Source: Phalacrocorax aristotelis
Taxonomy: Eukaryota > Chordata > Aves > Suliformes > Phalacrocoracidae
NCBI RefSeq assembly: GCF_949628215.1
Contig: NC_134282.1
Location: 12,336,223 to 12,400,222, forward strand
Length of the DNA stretch: 64,000 nt
Direction: 5' to 3'
Below are positions 15,201-26,469 of this stretch, one piece after another. The stretch's first letter is position 1. Every line of letters starts with the position of its first letter. The notes beneath the pieces are model-generated. The model saw nothing but the letters and a program-made list of their open reading frames with translations, was not told where the DNA came from and did no database searches. Made by a program: the position numbers and the translations under genes.

Positions 15201-18200
15201 ATTCCACGCTCAGTTTTTCAAGAATAACAATGGTTATTAAATGTATTTACTTAGATTTGTGCTTGGTGAAACAGTAAATTTACAGATAAGTTGAGCCTAC
15301 AATTCTTTACAAGTAGCAAAAGAAATTAATGTTAGATAGATGACATATTTTCCATTTAGCTCAATTCAAGCAGATTTTTCTACATGTCATCACTTTACAA
15401 AAATAATGGGGTTTTCTTACCCAAATCCTAACTACTGAGGCAAAATCATGTTATTCTCCATTTATTTTTAGTGAAAAAGAAATAAAAGGTACCACAAGTG
15501 GATCTATTAACAAATACTCTTACATTTGTGTAGAGTCTTACTGAAGTCAAGCCAGGATGGACTGCACTGCACAACTTTATATATGTTAAGTCCTACATTC
15601 AGCACTTAATCATTTGGTCACGTAACCTTAATGGGCCTCAACCTCTAGAAATCCCTTCCCATTCCTCTCTCCTCCTTTTCCCCTAAGGCTGTAAACTAAG
15701 CTTTTGGAGAAAAATTCAACGACCAATTCTACAGTAGTTAAGTCATAGAGAAGGAATAGAGAATACTTAATAAACAAGCAAGTATTAAATCAAAGCTAGA
15801 TAAAAAGAATATAGGTACAAATAGACTTAAGTAAGAAAATATTTTCACTCACCACTGCCATTATTGGAATAGGTACCCCAAATATTTCAGAATCAGCCGA
15901 TCCAAAGTTGAAGCTTCAAAACAAATGTAATGGAGAAACATCACAACACTAAAATGACCTTTAAAATGAAATCTAGGTATCTAAGGCCTAGGTCTGCATC
16001 ACATATGAAAGGTAATGCTACTGATTTATTTTAAAGAAAGCATTAAAACTGTTAATTTAAGAAATACTGATAATAAAGTTTTGGATGTAGTGTTAAAAAA
16101 GTACATCTGCATATAAGAATAACTGGATTTTTTTTTGTGTATCTATATAATACTTTCCCTGTGCAGATCATGTAGTATTTTTCTAAAGGCAATTAATTTA
16201 ACAGGTATCATATTCTTTCAAATATGCATTCATAGTTACCTTGTGTCTTTCACGGGAGGATAAACAGACATTGGAATGGAAAGCAGGTTAGATAAAGTGG
16301 GGTTCCAAGATTTCTGAAATAATATGGAAGAAGTAAAATGTCAGCAACTCTCTCAGAAGCACAATAAATAGCAACATTTCTTCAAACAGCACATACCATA
16401 AAGGGTTCAAAAACACCTGTAGCACTGGCATTCGAGTAATCTGTGGCATACACAGAACCTATCAAAAAAAAAAAAAAGAACAAAGATTTTAGATATTCAA
16501 ACAAGAGTAATTTTAAACATATTTTTTCTTTAAACATCTCAGTGGCTCCCATGAAATACACACTGAGTGTTTATAGGCAAAGTCATAGCAATACAACGAG
16601 CACACAAACTTTACCCGCCACTCACTATAATGTGTATACATTAAATACCTTATTTTACCCTCATGAAACTGGCCAGAAGAGAGCTGGGACTTTCGACAAC
16701 ATGTACAACACTGACTGCATCACTATCTATCACAATCTATCCAACTGCTCAGGCATTAGTGCTCAGGACAGAAACTTGTAAGTTCTTCCACGTTTCTAAC
16801 AATCCTTTGTTCTTTCTCTTTCACATGTGCTTTTCTTCAAATCAAGGCCAATCAGTTCTGGTGTCCTCTTTAAAGCCTAAATGCTTAAAAGGTTGATAAC
16901 ACCGAATAATTATTTCCCTTTCTGTCTATCCTTCCAGGCAGGCCCAAAGGATAAATTCAGAAGTTATTTTTCTAAACAGTAAATATATTACAGTATTCAT
17001 CAGTTATAAAGAAAGCACAAATTGTCAAAAAAGTATTTGAATTCTAGGAAGTATCATTGACAGTCATGAACATCATTACTTAGATTCCAGTATGCTTTAT
17101 TAAGATCTATGAGGAACTGTAACACTTACCTTTAGTCAATCGATGCAGTAACCATGTATCAACTGTTCCAAAGCAGCAGTTATTTTTTCTGGCAGCTTCT
17201 TCAGCCTAGGAACAAATATACATGCAAAAAAAGTATTTAAAACTGTGTAAAAAGAGGAACATATTTCCTGATTCCTTTTCTCATTTTCTTTGTGCTTAAT
17301 GATAATGCCCCTAGAAAACAAGCCTCTGATTGCCAATATTTCTTCTAAAAAGGGTGAATTTGCTATATAGGTAATATTATCCTACAGTTCATGCTCCCAA
17401 AAGAGAGTAAGCACAGTTTCTTACACTGCTCCTAAGGAAAGAAAAGCAATTAATCTTCTACTGCAGTGGCATCAGAGCCTTGAGAAGGGAAATTTACAGT
17501 CACAATTATAATGTGGTGAAGAATGGTGAATAGAGAAAACAAGACGCTGCATACTGCAGTTAAACCAAAAAAGTTAACATTAACAGAAGTAGTAAGTGTA
17601 TTTTAAAACACGTGCTTGAGAACAATAAAGACAAAACCATCATTTTTGGTTTATGATGTCAGTAAAGAGCTCAAAATGTTATTTTCCTTGGGATTTTTTT
17701 CCCCATTAAAATGGGAAATTTAAGTTACATCTAATTTCTAGTAACTGTGTTCAACTACAGAATTCAGAAAAAACACACAAACTAGTTCACTCAAGACATG
17801 ACTGAATACATTATTCTCTGTAATTAGAAGCCATAAATTTTTGAGCTTCTTTGTTTGATAGTCACATATTTTAAGTATCAGTGCCTGACAAAATGTGGAA
17901 TAACATGCTTCTCACACTGAAAACTAAGCAGCTGCATAACCTTCAATACTGTAATCCTTCAAATTCACACCTCACATTTTCAACAGGTCCAACCAATACA
18001 TGTCAGTAAAAGATTATACTTGACATTCTCAATAGTTTTGTGACAGAAAATACCAGACAAAACTGGTATTTTTGTGTAAAGAGGGTTTCTTTATGCAGGG
18101 TGGAAAATTGATGGTAACCATTTTCTTCAAAAATAACTTGAAAATAACATAGAAAATGAGTGACACTATAAATACAATAGGAAGAAACAAGGAAAATGGT

Positions 18201-21200
18201 AAGAATTAGAGCAAAGAATACAGCAACAAATAGCTCAGTGCTCATTAATCCATTACATTATTCCAGCACTTTTTTTATGTGTAGTTTCCAATTTACACTA
18301 CAGCAATATGGAAAATAAATTACCTTGTTTGATCGTTCAATATGGTATTATTTGTGAAACTGTAAACACTGGAATAACGCAGAGTGGAACGATAAGACTG
18401 CCAGTTGAAAATAAATGCAATTGTCATGCAAAACTAGAGTGCAGACAACTTCACAACACAGTACAATTACTAATTATATAATTATATGAGTGAAATAAGG
18501 ATATTTGACTGTGTCTCTCATGCACGAAGAAAACTTTTTACTACTATGCATTTCTAGAATCGGAGGAAAAAGTTGTATAAATGTGAGTAGATATTTAGGT
18601 AGACAGGCTTTGAACATTAACACAGATAGATGTCTTTCTTTCTCATTCTTTTGAGGAAAAGAACAAGCAAGGCAAAACTGAAGAGGTTACAATCAAAGTC
18701 ATTAGCCATTATTATGACTAAAGAAAGCTATTCTTATTCCCTTTCCAGCTTACCTCATGTATATTTTTAAAAACCCATGACAACTTCATAGAAGTTTGTT
18801 GTGTTGAAAAAGTAAGAAAACTTGGTACCAAATATCGATCATTCCCAGTCAAGAAATGAAGCACTGTAAAAATAACATGGACTACCTGTTTCAAAAGAAG
18901 ACAGTTGTTTAATTTTTAATCTCTCCCTTAAACGTTTCTGATCAATTATCTTCAGAGAATGACAACACAGATGAATGCTGCTGACAAGATTAGATGCAGA
19001 TAGTGACAATTCTGTTAGAAAATCCTTACATAGGATTTCAGCGGATAGCCTTCCCACAACAAATACCACAGAAAAGAGCTGCTGCACTAAGCAAGTCTGT
19101 ATGTTTTACTGACTTCTGCTGGCACACTGATAGAGACTGCTCTGCATTACAGAGACAGGTCTCCTATACGAGCACAATGGATGATGTGGTTGACAGCATT
19201 ATATACTGTTATTCCAGTGAAAGTTCTTCTACAGTAGACAGGCTCAATCATGTTTGACTAGATTAACCAAAATGTAATCATTAACCAAGTTTTCATGCGC
19301 AAAAGGAATCAGTGGCAAAACCAAGAATTTAACTTCTTATTGCGAGTGTGCTAGTTAGTTTCCACCTACAGGAAAAGTGAGTTTTTCCACTAAGAGCAAA
19401 TCTTTCTCTTCTAAAGGTGTGAAGTACAAGCCTTAAGCAGCATAAAATATACCTGTCATATATAATCTGAGAAAAGAATGCATTAAAAAACCCCCAATGA
19501 AGTAAAAGCCCAAAACACTACCAACCAAGAACTACCTACATCCTAAAATTATGCTGAAGCAGTGCTAACATGCAACATTTTAATACAACAAAGAGACAAA
19601 GAAGTAGCAAAACTCATGTTAGACCTACGGGTATCTTTTCCCATAATCAATTACCTGCAGACTACCAGTACTGCATTTTTTATTGGTACTATGTTCCATG
19701 CTAATCTTGCTCAGTTAAATCTTTTTAGGCCACAGCACGTCATATTAACATGTTAAAAGGACACTTGCAGTATTTCATATATTGCCCTTATTATTCCTAA
19801 AAACAAAACGGTTTTAATGTATTCAAGGAGTATCTAGCTTAGCACGGTTTTACCTTCAGCAGAAGGGACTTATTCCAGGAATTCACAAGTTCAGCACTTC
19901 TTAAGTCTTGCCAACTTATGAAATTATGAAAAGGTTTCCCCGTCCTCCTGAAAAACAGCATTTGAACGTTCCCATTTAAACCTACAGAACGTACACTGCC
20001 CAAAAAATTCAACATCATTCACCATTTCTAGTCAGGACACTGAACACTAGGTCAATTCCTAAAATAAGTGCATGCCCTCCTGGTGGATTTGAGGAAATAG
20101 TAACAGGCATGCAGACGTTTTGAGTGCAAGGCTTCTCACCAGAGTTAAAAAATACGTATGTATTCATCTCTTCCAAACTACTAAGAACAGAACAAAAAGG
20201 ACATACACCTACAAACCATTCTGAACTGCTGTAAGGTGTGGCTGTGCAAACACAAGAGAACATGAGTAACTGACATTTGTTGCTTTCAGGTTGTGACTTG
20301 ACTGAGTTCAACACTTCTACGGTCTGCTTCTATGAATATAAGCGAGCACAAATTTATTTTAAACAACACACAATATACATACTTGTGCCACGTAATGAAA
20401 GTTCCTCTCTGCACTGAGATGCCAAGACCAGCAATTTGCCTCATGTGAAGTCCTGCAGCTAAAAACAAATCACACCAAAAGAAGTATTTTTTTTAAGAAA
20501 CAAACAGAAATACAATTTTTCCAATATAACTATAAAACCTATGGAATACTTAGGAAATTAAGAGTTTAAGAGAATAGAAATCTCTAAACTAAGTGGCTAG
20601 AGCAGTGAAACATCAGCAAACTCTGAGTGAGACCAACCGATTACAAAGCAGATGAATAAACCTATGTGTTTTACAAAGGCAGTTGTGGCACCCTGACCCT
20701 TTCCACCCTCTGAAAGGCCTGTTGATTCTTCGCTTGAACAATCCCAGAGACAGGCAGGCAGATTACATATGCCTATATAATTAAAATGTGCATTTCACAT
20801 GGATGAATGTGAATGAAAGCACAAACGGAAGGAGTAAGTACCTTTACAAACTTACAGAAAGAAATGCTATAAAGAAACAAAACCACACTGATTCTGTAAT
20901 CCATAAGAATGAATTTGCCTAAACCACGTATCACCAAATGCAACAAAGTATACTTAAAATTCGGAAGTATAAAAACGTACATTTGGGTATACACCAATTT
21001 TGCTGTTAAGCATTACCTTCAAATAACTGTTACAGAACATATTTTCTAATATATGTAACTGTAAAGAGTTAAACATGTCCACAGCTATTTTCAAAGCAGT
21101 TCTGGTCAGCTTCCAGAAGCAAAATTATGGGGAAAAAAAAATATATTAAGAAATTCTACTTAAATGACAGACTATCTATTTTTTCCAAAATACTATTACT

Positions 21201-24200
21201 CTGAAGGTCTCTCAACCCTGAAACTTGAACAAATCAACAAATCACAGGTTAAGCACGTCCTACACATACACATTCTTATGTTAACTTTCATGTGCAAAGT
21301 TACTTGTTTCTGTCAGTGTAGACTGCAGACTCTACAACCGACAGCCACTGAGTGACCATTAGAGAAGGGGTTTCACAGAAAAAGGGCACATCTTCCTCTG
21401 CCAACCTCTACACATACTTCTGCACCTTCCCTTATACTGGTCCTTGAATTCACACAGGTATCAAGGCCCTCAATCAGCTGAAAATTAAATCAATGCTTTC
21501 GCAAGGCTACCTCTTCCAACTGCCTGCACAAGTACTGCCGGCGGTGGGAGTGTACGGGAGGAGGACCTGGGAGTGGGTGGCTTGAGAACGGCAGTATTTC
21601 CTTTACAGTAGCCATTGGGTCTAAACGGAAGGCAAAGCCATACCAGTACTGCTGCAGCTCACTGCGCATTAGAGCGGCATGTCTTACTCCTCCCCATCTC
21701 CACAAGCTGCACGGTCACACCTCTTCTCCGGTGACAACCATCATGCTCTCCAGATCCCAGTGAGAGCAGAGCTAACTTCCATTGAAGAGAAAAACAAAAC
21801 AGGAGAGAAATCATAGATATTTTTCAGCTAAACTGGTGAACTACACTGTCTCCTGGAATGATTGAATGAGTACCAGAATGTGAGATAGAGATGGGACTGT
21901 GCAGTCAGAAGCAGTTTCCACCTTTACGTAGTACTGAACTACACTTGCTCATCCACCTGCGCATAGAATCACGTTTTAGCTCCACAACTACTGTAAATTT
22001 AAGTGCTGCTATGCCTTCTTTCTGCTTCCGGACAGTCACTCCTGCCCCTAGTACCACACCCTTTCTTGCACCATGCAAAGAGTCATGAAGCTCTGCTGGC
22101 ATAAACAACCACACAGCGATTTGACTCAGGAAACTGCTCTGGACTTGAAACTACTCTGTAAAAAGGAGGGAGGAACTGCTTCTTTTGACACCGGGTGGAC
22201 TTATGCTCACTTGCTTTACACTACCATCTAAAAATGACTTGCCAACAGCGTGCACAACTTAGCCACAACATAAAGCTTCCTCTTCTAAAAATGGCTGAAA
22301 AATCTTGCTTCCTGATTTGCCCCACAGAATGGGAGTGAAGGAAGCCAGTAAGGTCTTTAGGTGTCAAGGTGGCATTGTTAGTCTCGCGACAGAACAGTTG
22401 TGGCTACTGAGAAAACAGAGCAAGAGCACAAAATAATCAGCTGCAGCTTATACCTGGTAACAGTAAGTTTCCCTGTCCCCTAGGCTGCCTTCCAAAGGAA
22501 GAGATGAGTGGTTTTGCCTTGAGCCAGGCTCAGAGGCAGAGCAACACTTGGAGACCAAACTGCAAGAGGGGGTGAACAGGAGGAACTTTAGGCACTGAAA
22601 AAAAGAGTATGATGCGCACACACCCAACAAGGAGGCCGGGACACTGTGAGAAAGCGAGCTGGGGTATGGCTGACAGGTCTATGGCATCAGCATGGCACAG
22701 AAGGTAACCCATGCTGGATCACAGAATGCTGGAGTTGCTACAATGGGAAAGCTGTGGGAGTTGTAGAGAGTAGGCACATGGTTAGAGAAGAATCTAGAAA
22801 GTAGAGGGGGGGAAAAAAAGCCTTCAGAAATTTGGCAGAAAAGGGAGTTGTGCGTGTTTTAGTGTGTGGAGTACTAGAAAATTTTAGGCTGAAGTACAAA
22901 TAGAAAAGAAAAATAATACAGAAATTAGATGGTAAGAACTGTTTGTAATTTGAGCAGGGGAGTGGGAATATCAGGTTATAATCGAGCGAGCACAACTATG
23001 CAGCATCCTGCTTTCATTCTCTCACAAACTCACAACCGCACACACAACGTGGCAGTACAACAATGGGGAATCGGAAGGGGAAACAATCCTGCTCTCTGTA
23101 CACAGAGGCATCTGGAGGAAGGAAGACACATACTGGGGAAGAATACATATACAAAAAGCTGAAGCAACAAGGCACTAACACGTAAACTGAGTATGCACAC
23201 TGCTTCTGGTTGTCCTTCAATCCTAATCTGGCCCCACTGAAAGAAAAAGTAAATTGAAGTGTCCTATTTTATGTAATGATTAAGTAGGCCTTAAAGCATG
23301 TTATAGACCTGTGTTCAGAGATGAATTTTCAATACTTTTAAAATATAAAGATAATCTTATTACCTACTGAACTAACTTTACTAATTTAGATAAATAGTTA
23401 ATTAACTTCTCAAACTTTATAAGCCATTACCTTGTACAGCCTCTTTTATTACACCAACAAACTGTCTCCACAGCACTTCAGGATCTAATTCAACCCAGCC
23501 AGGATGGGGATAAAGCGATTCCACCTGTTCACAAAAGACACACAAGCACTGTCATGACTCCTAGTTCACAATAACCAGCGTTCTTGTGAAAGTTTGTGCA
23601 ACCACATTTCATTTTTTTGTTCTTAATTTTCCTGGATCTACTGCAAGAGAAAGAACAACAGTGTCACCTTTAAAACATGGTTGAATACAGGCGTGTGATC
23701 TCTAGCAAACCTCCTCAGTTCAGAGGGAATAATGAAGCCCAAACTCCAAGGAACTGGGGAGCCTGTAAAACCTTTTTGCGGCTCCAAACTGGAAACCAAG
23801 TTTCTCAGAGAGCCTTTCGGCACCACTGGCGAACTCGGACGTTGATCCCTCCGAGCGGCTCAGCAGCAGCAGGGCATAGCAGGCCAGGGAGCACCTGCCA
23901 GACAGGCTTCCCCCAGAAGGGAGGTGAGCTCCACTGAGAACATCCCCTTCCAGCTCTGCAAAACCATCAGATTTCTTATGCTTCCCCTCACTACAATCTT
24001 TTCACTAAAATAGCTAACAATAAAAAAGTTAATTCTGGAGATTGTCTTGATCCAAAAATCACAAGCCATGCAAACCAAAATCAGCCTAAAATTCATGTTC
24101 TAAAGGTTTGGGTTTTTTTAAAAAAACAGCGCTGTTACACAACAGGACGCGTGTAAACTCAAGTCCCTCCCAAGTCTCAGCTATGCCCTACCAACAAAAG

Positions 24201-24849
24201 TTTTAAGAGGGATTAGTCGATAAGCGACTGAAGCGAAGGTACGAGGAGGTGGCGGGAGCGAACGCCGAGGTGACGGGGCGAGGGCCATGGCGCTATCCCC
24301 CGCGGGGCTCCCCGGCGGGCTGGGGTCTTCCTTTCACCCAGGCAGGTGTGAGACCCCCGGGGAAGCCGCTCCTGCCCCAGCCGGCGCAGGGGATGCCCCG
24401 CACGGGAAAGAGCCGAGCCGGGCGAGCGCCAGCGAACGCTCCCCGTGCCCAGCCCCGACCGGGCAGCCGCCCCCCGCGCCCGGGCCGCCCGACGCTCGGG
24501 AGGCAGCGGGTACGCTCAGCCCGGCCCGCGGGCCCCCGTCTCGGGCGGCGGCTACTAAGGAGAACGCCGCCTCCCGAGGGGAACTCCGCCGCGGGCTACC
24601 CTCGCCCGCCCAGCCCCGCCGCTCTCGGCCGGCCCGGCGGCGCGGTGAGGGCGCCGCCCGCCGCCGTCCCCTGTCCCCCCCCCGCGCTGACGGATTCACC
24701 TTCCTGCAGCTGGAGCCTCTGACCGCGGCCGCCCGGTCATAGACGTGGCACTTCACCACGGTGCTGCCCACGTCCACCCCCACCACATACCGCGCGGGGG
24801 CGGCGGCAGCACCGCTCTCCTGCTGCCCGCACGGCATCGCCGGGAGCAT
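141..24849 (-). CDS. GK5: GK5, glycerol kinase 5-like FGGY kinase (15 coding exons, C-terminus off window)
   Basis: Putative ATP-dependent kinase of the FGGY family, related to glycerol kinase (glycerol to sn-glycerol-3-phosphate). Joined coding exons in transcript order: 24849-24700, 23524-23431, 20458-20383, 19947-19854, 18885-18754, 17205-17130, 16458-16397, 16313-16240, 15913-15853, 14756-14630, 11372-11268, 8617-8532, 4508-4405, 3037-2978, 274-141. They give 1435 nt, an open frame of 478 codons plus one base, and every intron is GT-AG. Visible motifs are GVDVGST (residues 24-30, ATP phosphate-binding start), QRGTFITW (98-105), [10 protein letters not shown] with the likely catalytic base D276, [16 protein letters not shown]...NHLVRAILE (FGGY signature) and RADGGV. 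The protein matches vertebrate GK5 along its length rather than GK or GK2. One further exon is expected to the left. Introns hold no other gene. Confidence 0.95.
275..2977 (-). other. GK5: GK5 intron 14, nothing recognised
   Basis: A+T-rich intronic DNA with a T15 run at 611-625. No coding, RNA-gene or transposon signal was recognised. Confidence 0.7.
2978..3037 (-). CDS. GK5: GK5 coding exon 14
   Basis: 60 nt, residues 414-434 ([20 protein letters not shown]). Acceptor TTTTTTTAAAG, donor GTAAGT. Phases join exons 13 and 15 exactly. Confidence 0.92.
4405..4508 (-). CDS. GK5: GK5 coding exon 13
   Basis: 104 nt, residues 380-414. It carries the FGGY-family signature region [20 protein letters not shown] followed by LESIAF. 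Acceptor TTTTCCGCAG, donor GTATTG. The first residues (VSVNDSCLC) have diverged from the usual APxxDPxA segment of this loop. Confidence 0.93.
4849..4888. repeat. compound microsatellite (CA)n-T-(AT)10
   Basis: A short CA run, then about ten T, then ten AT units. It lies in GK5 intron 12. Confidence 0.9.
8532..8617 (-). CDS. GK5: GK5 coding exon 12
   Basis: 86 nt, residues 351-379 ([20 protein letters not shown], then GVCFVPGFQ). Acceptor ATCTTTACAG, donor GTAAAATT. The end of the exon is three codons shorter than in human GK5, where FVPSFSGLQ is expected. Confidence 0.92.
8982..8993. repeat. C12 homopolymer
   Basis: Twelve consecutive C on the plus strand, so G12 in the GK5 pre-mRNA, inside intron 11-12. 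Confidence 0.9.
11268..11372 (-). CDS. GK5: GK5 coding exon 11
   Basis: 105 nt, residues 316-351 ([20 protein letters not shown], then [15 protein letters not shown]). Acceptor AATAATTAAG, donor GTAAGTAG. It corresponds to the central hinge between the two FGGY ATPase-fold domains. Confidence 0.93.
14630..14756 (-). CDS. GK5: GK5 coding exon 10 (catalytic Asp)
   Basis: 127 nt, residues 274-316. It encodes [14 protein letters not shown], then [21 protein letters not shown]276 in ADQQ aligns with the catalytic base of glycerol kinase (D245 in E. coli GlpK). MGTG is the second phosphate-binding turn. Acceptor GGTATGGCAG, donor GTAAGCTG. Confidence 0.94.
15853..15913 (-). CDS. GK5: GK5 coding exon 9
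   Basis: 61 nt, residues 253-273 ([19 protein letters not shown], then AV). Acceptor TTGTTTTGAAG, donor GTGAGTG. Confidence 0.91.
16240..16313 (-). CDS. GK5: GK5 coding exon 8
   Basis: 74 nt, residues 229-253 ([16 protein letters not shown], then VYPPVKDT). Acceptor TATTTCAG, donor GTAACTATG. The intron between exons 7 and 8 is only 83 nt. Confidence 0.91.
16397..16458 (-). CDS. GK5: GK5 coding exon 7
   Basis: 62 nt, residues 208-228 ([15 protein letters not shown], then VFEPFM). This is the TDxxNAS substrate-domain motif of the family. Acceptor TTTTTTGATAG, donor GTATGT. Confidence 0.92.
17130..17205 (-). CDS. GK5: GK5 coding exon 6
   Basis: 76 nt, residues 183-208 ([20 protein letters not shown], then HRLTK). 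FGTVDTWL is the conserved family motif. Acceptor TTTGTTCCTAG, donor GTAAGTG. Confidence 0.93.
18754..18885 (-). CDS. GK5: GK5 coding exon 5
   Basis: 132 nt, residues 139-182. It contains [32 protein letters not shown] and KNIHE. The LTFSTQQ stretch aligns with the part of glycerol kinases that bears substrate-contacting Y135 in GlpK; here the aromatic is Phe. Acceptor TTTTGAAACAG, donor GTAAGC. Confidence 0.93.
19854..19947 (-). CDS. GK5: GK5 coding exon 4
   Basis: 94 nt, residues 107-138 ([20 protein letters not shown], then [12 protein letters not shown]). ISWQDLR contains the conserved Trp equivalent to GlpK W103. Acceptor GTTTTTCAG, donor GTAAAACC. Confidence 0.94.
20383..20458 (-). CDS. 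GK5: GK5 coding exon 3
   Basis: 76 nt, residues 82-107 ([20 protein letters not shown], then FITWH). Acceptor TGTTTTTAG, donor GTATGT. The QRGT motif replaces the QRET of true glycerol kinases. Confidence 0.94.
20459..24699 (-). other. GK5: GK5 introns 1 and 2 (exon 2 lies inside)
   Basis: Intron 2 (20459-23430) has a somewhat G+C-richer middle, about 21.4-22.7 kb, with no recognisable gene or repeat. Intron 1 (23525-24699) runs into the CpG island. Confidence 0.6.
23431..23524 (-). CDS. GK5: GK5 coding exon 2
   Basis: 94 nt, residues 51-82 ([20 protein letters not shown], then [11 protein letters not shown]). This is the PxPGWVExDP motif typical of FGGY kinases. Acceptor TTTGTGAACAG, donor GTAATG. 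Confidence 0.94.
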
Positions 24850-25310
24850 GGAGTGCGGCCGGCCGGCCGCCGCCCGCCAGAGAACCGCCGCCCCGCCGCG
24901 GGGCGGGCGCCCGGCCGGCCTATGGGTGCGGGAAGCGCGGCGGAGGGAGGCGGCGGGAGGCGGGCCGCGCCGCGGCGATGCCGCCGGGCTGGCAGGTGGC
25001 GCCCGCTCCGCAGGCCGCGGCCTGCCCGACCCCGACCCCGGGCCCGGCCCTGGGGCAGAGCCCAGCGGCGGGCTGCCAGGGGAGGCCGGCCGGGCGGCGC
25101 ACCGCCCCGCCGCCCGCCATAACGCCCCAGCGCCGGCCGTGGCGGGGAGGGCGGCACCTGCGCGCCCGCTCCCTCAGGGCGGGGAGGGACGGGGCGGGGT
25201 GGGAGTTCCAGGCGGCGAGGGCGCCTTCTCAGCGTGGGCGGGCCCTCGGAGCGGGACCCAGCCACCGGAACAAACCGCCGTGTTGGGTCCGCGCCGTTTC
25301 TATATAGATC
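24220..25310 (-). promoter_or_regulatory. GK5: CpG-island promoter of GK5
   Basis: A block of about 1.1 kb that is abruptly G+C and CpG rich in an A+T-rich window, centred on the GK5 first exon. It holds several GGGCGG/CCGCCC boxes (for example near 24900), a NotI-type GCGGCCGC near 24725, and long stop-free frames that follow from composition. This is the usual signature of a housekeeping promoter. A TATA-like TATATA at 25301-25306, at the upstream edge, could direct a start near 25275 on the minus strand, giving a 5' leader of about 430 nt. The true start cannot be fixed by eye. No plus-strand gene starting here was recognised. Confidence 0.85.
24700..24849 (-). CDS. GK5: GK5 first coding exon with start codon
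   Basis: 150 nt, residues 1-50. It contains [20 protein letters not shown] and ends ...SSCRK at donor GTGAATCC. The first ATG (24849-24847) has a weak context (T at -3). The in-frame Met 5 (24837-24835) has G at -3 and may also be used. The kinase fold begins only at residue 21, so either start would give a complete enzyme. The exon lies inside the CpG island and is very G+C rich, unlike the rest of the gene. Confidence 0.9.
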
Positions 25311-25322
25311 TGGCAGATGCAC

Positions 25323-26469
25323 CTAAAAGGCTTCTAATTAAACACCAAAGGGGTTCTAAAAGAATTCAGCGAGCGCCACTGGAGTATTTCCCCACGCTGC
25401 TAACACTGCCGCAAAGTGAACCGTGCCCAAACCCAGCTCCTCCGTGCAGCTGTACCTCAAGGGAGAATGTCTGCGAGGAGCTGGGGTCTGGCAAACAACG
25501 AGGTACGGTCGCTGCTGGGATGTGTGACTGAAGGCAGTGAGCATCAGTGAACAAATTATATGAAATTATACAAAGTCTTAATCTTCAGCCATTCTCTTGA
25601 GCCACGGCTTTCCTTCATAGAGGAGCCACGTTTAAAATTGCCGTTGGAAGGGAGTTGATGACAGAAATACTCCCATACTGCCCCTAGACGAGGTGGTGGT
25701 TTTTAAACAGGAACAACTGGAAATACTCTCAGTTAAGCAATAAAATTCAGGATGGTCAACTTCAAACTAGTATCAGTAGAATTTAGGTTTAACCTCAATT
25801 TAATCAGAAGAATTAGTTAGCTGTAACTCATTTAATTAGAGCAGGAAAAGCAAAAGCAAGAAATACAAAGAAAATACTTTTCCCCTTACACTTCTGTTTG
25901 TAAGAGGGGCCAAAAAGTTGCACTATGAACAACAAAAGGAGAATATGTGGGATAACAGTCTGATGTTGCTGGACCTTTAAATGAGGAATACTAACAACAG
26001 TGAAAGCCACATAAGGAGAGGCTCCCGCAGGGTCCTGACCCTGGGACCAGACTAACATCAAGGGTCTGCTGAAGAGGGAATCACCACAATGAGGCCGAGG
26101 TGAGGGGCGGGACTAGGTGAAGACTTAGTAGTCAGCCCTCGCTTAGCCCCCAGCCCCAACTGTACAAACTCCAATAATATGCCTCTGCCACTCCCTACAG
26201 TGCTTATCGGCTGCCACAAAGTTAGGCCTAAACTTAGGTCAATAGCCTAGACAGTTTCTAACAGAACACCCTCGGGGAAGTATTTAAACCAAATCAAGAA
26301 GCTGTCGCCCACTTGCAGCTGAACACTAATCACAAGCGCAACTCGTGGTTGGGGGTTTAGTTGTGTTGCTCTTTTAAATTACAGAAGCATGAACATTTTT
26401 GCTAAACCATGAGGCCTTCCCGTCCCCATCCCATCATTTCACTACCCAAACAGCCCCTGTTCAGCTTCA
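25323..26469. other. intergenic, upstream of GK5, nothing recognised
   Basis: The CpG density falls off here. No gene or identifiable repeat was found. Confidence 0.6.

Noticed and set aside
16443-16781. 112-codon plus-strand frame
   Set aside because: It overlaps GK5 exon 7 in antisense and is low complexity; a shadow frame.
24249-25531. Several long overlapping open frames on both strands, up to 256 codons
   Set aside because: They are stop-poor because the CpG island is G+C rich. They lack family resemblance, and the minus-strand frame from 24849 is genuine GK5 only as far as 24700, where a donor ends it.
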